From assembly GCA_947470895.1 (NCBI GenBank), contig CANIVF010000003.1, positions 50,224 through 114,223 on the forward strand: a stretch of 64,000 nt of DNA, given 5' to 3'. The notes under the pieces were generated by a model, which saw nothing but the letters and a program-made list of their open reading frames with translations, had not been told where the DNA came from and did not search any database. The position numbers were made by a program, and so were the translations under genes. Below, piece by piece: positions 63,852 to 64,000 of this stretch; within the stretch, counting starts at the first letter, position 1, and the number at the start of each line of letters is the position of its first letter. The DNA is from Bacteroidota bacterium (lineage in GTDB: Bacteria; Bacteroidota; Bacteroidia; Cytophagales; Cyclobacteriaceae).

Positions 63852-64000
63852 GTAAGCACCCGCTAAACTACACCTTGCCAGGTAACAATTCGGTTAATCT
63901 ATTCACTGGATGGGTTGGTATTTTTTCGAGTGTTGCTCGTAGCCATTCAAAGGGATTGACGCCATTGATTTTGCAAGTGCCCAGGAAGGAGTATAACATG
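63852..64000 (-). mobile_element. Left end of an IS66-family insertion sequence
   Basis: The plus-strand sequence begins GTAAGCACCCGCTAAACTA at 63852, typical of an IS66-family terminal repeat (GTAAGC...). Inside it, a minus-strand frame from 64000 to the stop at 63868 encodes MLYSFLGTCKINGVNPFEWL, RATLEKIPTHPVNRLTELLP and GKV. This is the conserved C-terminal end of the IS66 TnpC transposase, which in IS66 ends close to the terminal repeat, as it does here (16 bases). The element continues beyond the window. Confidence 0.85.
63868..64000 (-). CDS. IS66 transposase TnpC, C-terminal fragment (runs off window)
   Basis: The last ~44 residues of a DDE transposase of the IS66 family (SFLGTCKINGVNPFEWL, TLEKIPTHPVNRLTELL). 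The remainder, including the DDE catalytic core, lies outside the window, so it is unknown whether the copy is intact. The adjacent tnpA and tnpB accessory genes of IS66 would also be outside. Confidence 0.85.
   Translation of the reverse strand, partial: MLYSFLGTCKINGVNPFEWLRATLEKIPTHPVNRLTELLPGKV

Noticed and set aside
1..64000. CRISPR array or rRNA operon
   Set aside because: No regularly spaced identical repeats and no rRNA-like sequence were found. The repeats seen are short, few or dispersed.

Overview
The window looks like a chromosomal segment of a Bacteroidota bacterium, most likely order Cytophagales. The evidence is a gldA-gldF-gldG gliding ABC transporter locus, a 958-residue secreted protein with a gliding-motility-associated (CHU_C, type IX secretion type B) C-terminus, GIN-domain, DUF3500, DUF2911 and DUF2490 proteins, large FtsX/MacB-type permeases, and an EF-P whose tip loop lacks the usual modified lysine.

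Layout. 1-10 kb: the 5' end of metG, a periplasmic-TPR histidine kinase divergent from three tiny secreted-peptide genes, then sppA, folK, fabD and the CHU_C protein overlapping a DCC thioredoxin-like gene. 10-24 kb: housekeeping genes, comprising a PlsC-type acyltransferase with gpsA, a HIT protein, greA, a pentapeptide membrane protein, mgtE-rsmA, pdxA, and DUF177-rpmF-fabH-efp-accB-accC. 24-30 kb: dnaN behind the gldA-gldF-gldG-DUF4340 operon. 30-42 kb: a thioredoxin-like protein, a polyprenyl synthase, MscS, CorA, a CNNM/CorC protein, a Ca/Na antiporter, a frameshifted VanZ-like gene, and an ndh-kup pair. 42-50 kb: two MacB/FtsX permeases (the second broken by a 4-bp tandem duplication), a GIN-domain protein, and an apparent malonate uptake and activation operon (MatB-like ligase, madL, madM). 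50-64 kb: a more accessory region with tRNA-Arg(CCG), a 33-residue histone-H1-like peptide, a decayed bestrophin gene, carbonic anhydrase, a DUF3500 gene split by an amber codon, greB, a TPR-fused M50 protease, duplicated intergenic DNA, REP-like palindromes, a frameshifted ABA4-like gene and the left end of an IS66-family element.

How the genes connect. Several genes serve lipid synthesis: accB, accC, fabD, fabH, the acyltransferase and gpsA, and the madLM/matB operon could supply malonyl-CoA to the same pathway. Mg2+/divalent-cation handling is represented three times (mgtE, corA, CNNM). Five genes between 37 and 62 kb carry a disabling lesion. At least one, the 4-bp duplication, is not a typical homopolymer sequencing error, so real gene decay is likely for part of this region.

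The best candidate for an undescribed system is the divergent pair at 0.5-3.3 kb: a TPR sensor kinase facing the periplasm, and three adjacent genes for exported mini-peptides, two of which encode an identical 22-residue mature sequence. All functional pairings here are inferred from sequence and position only.
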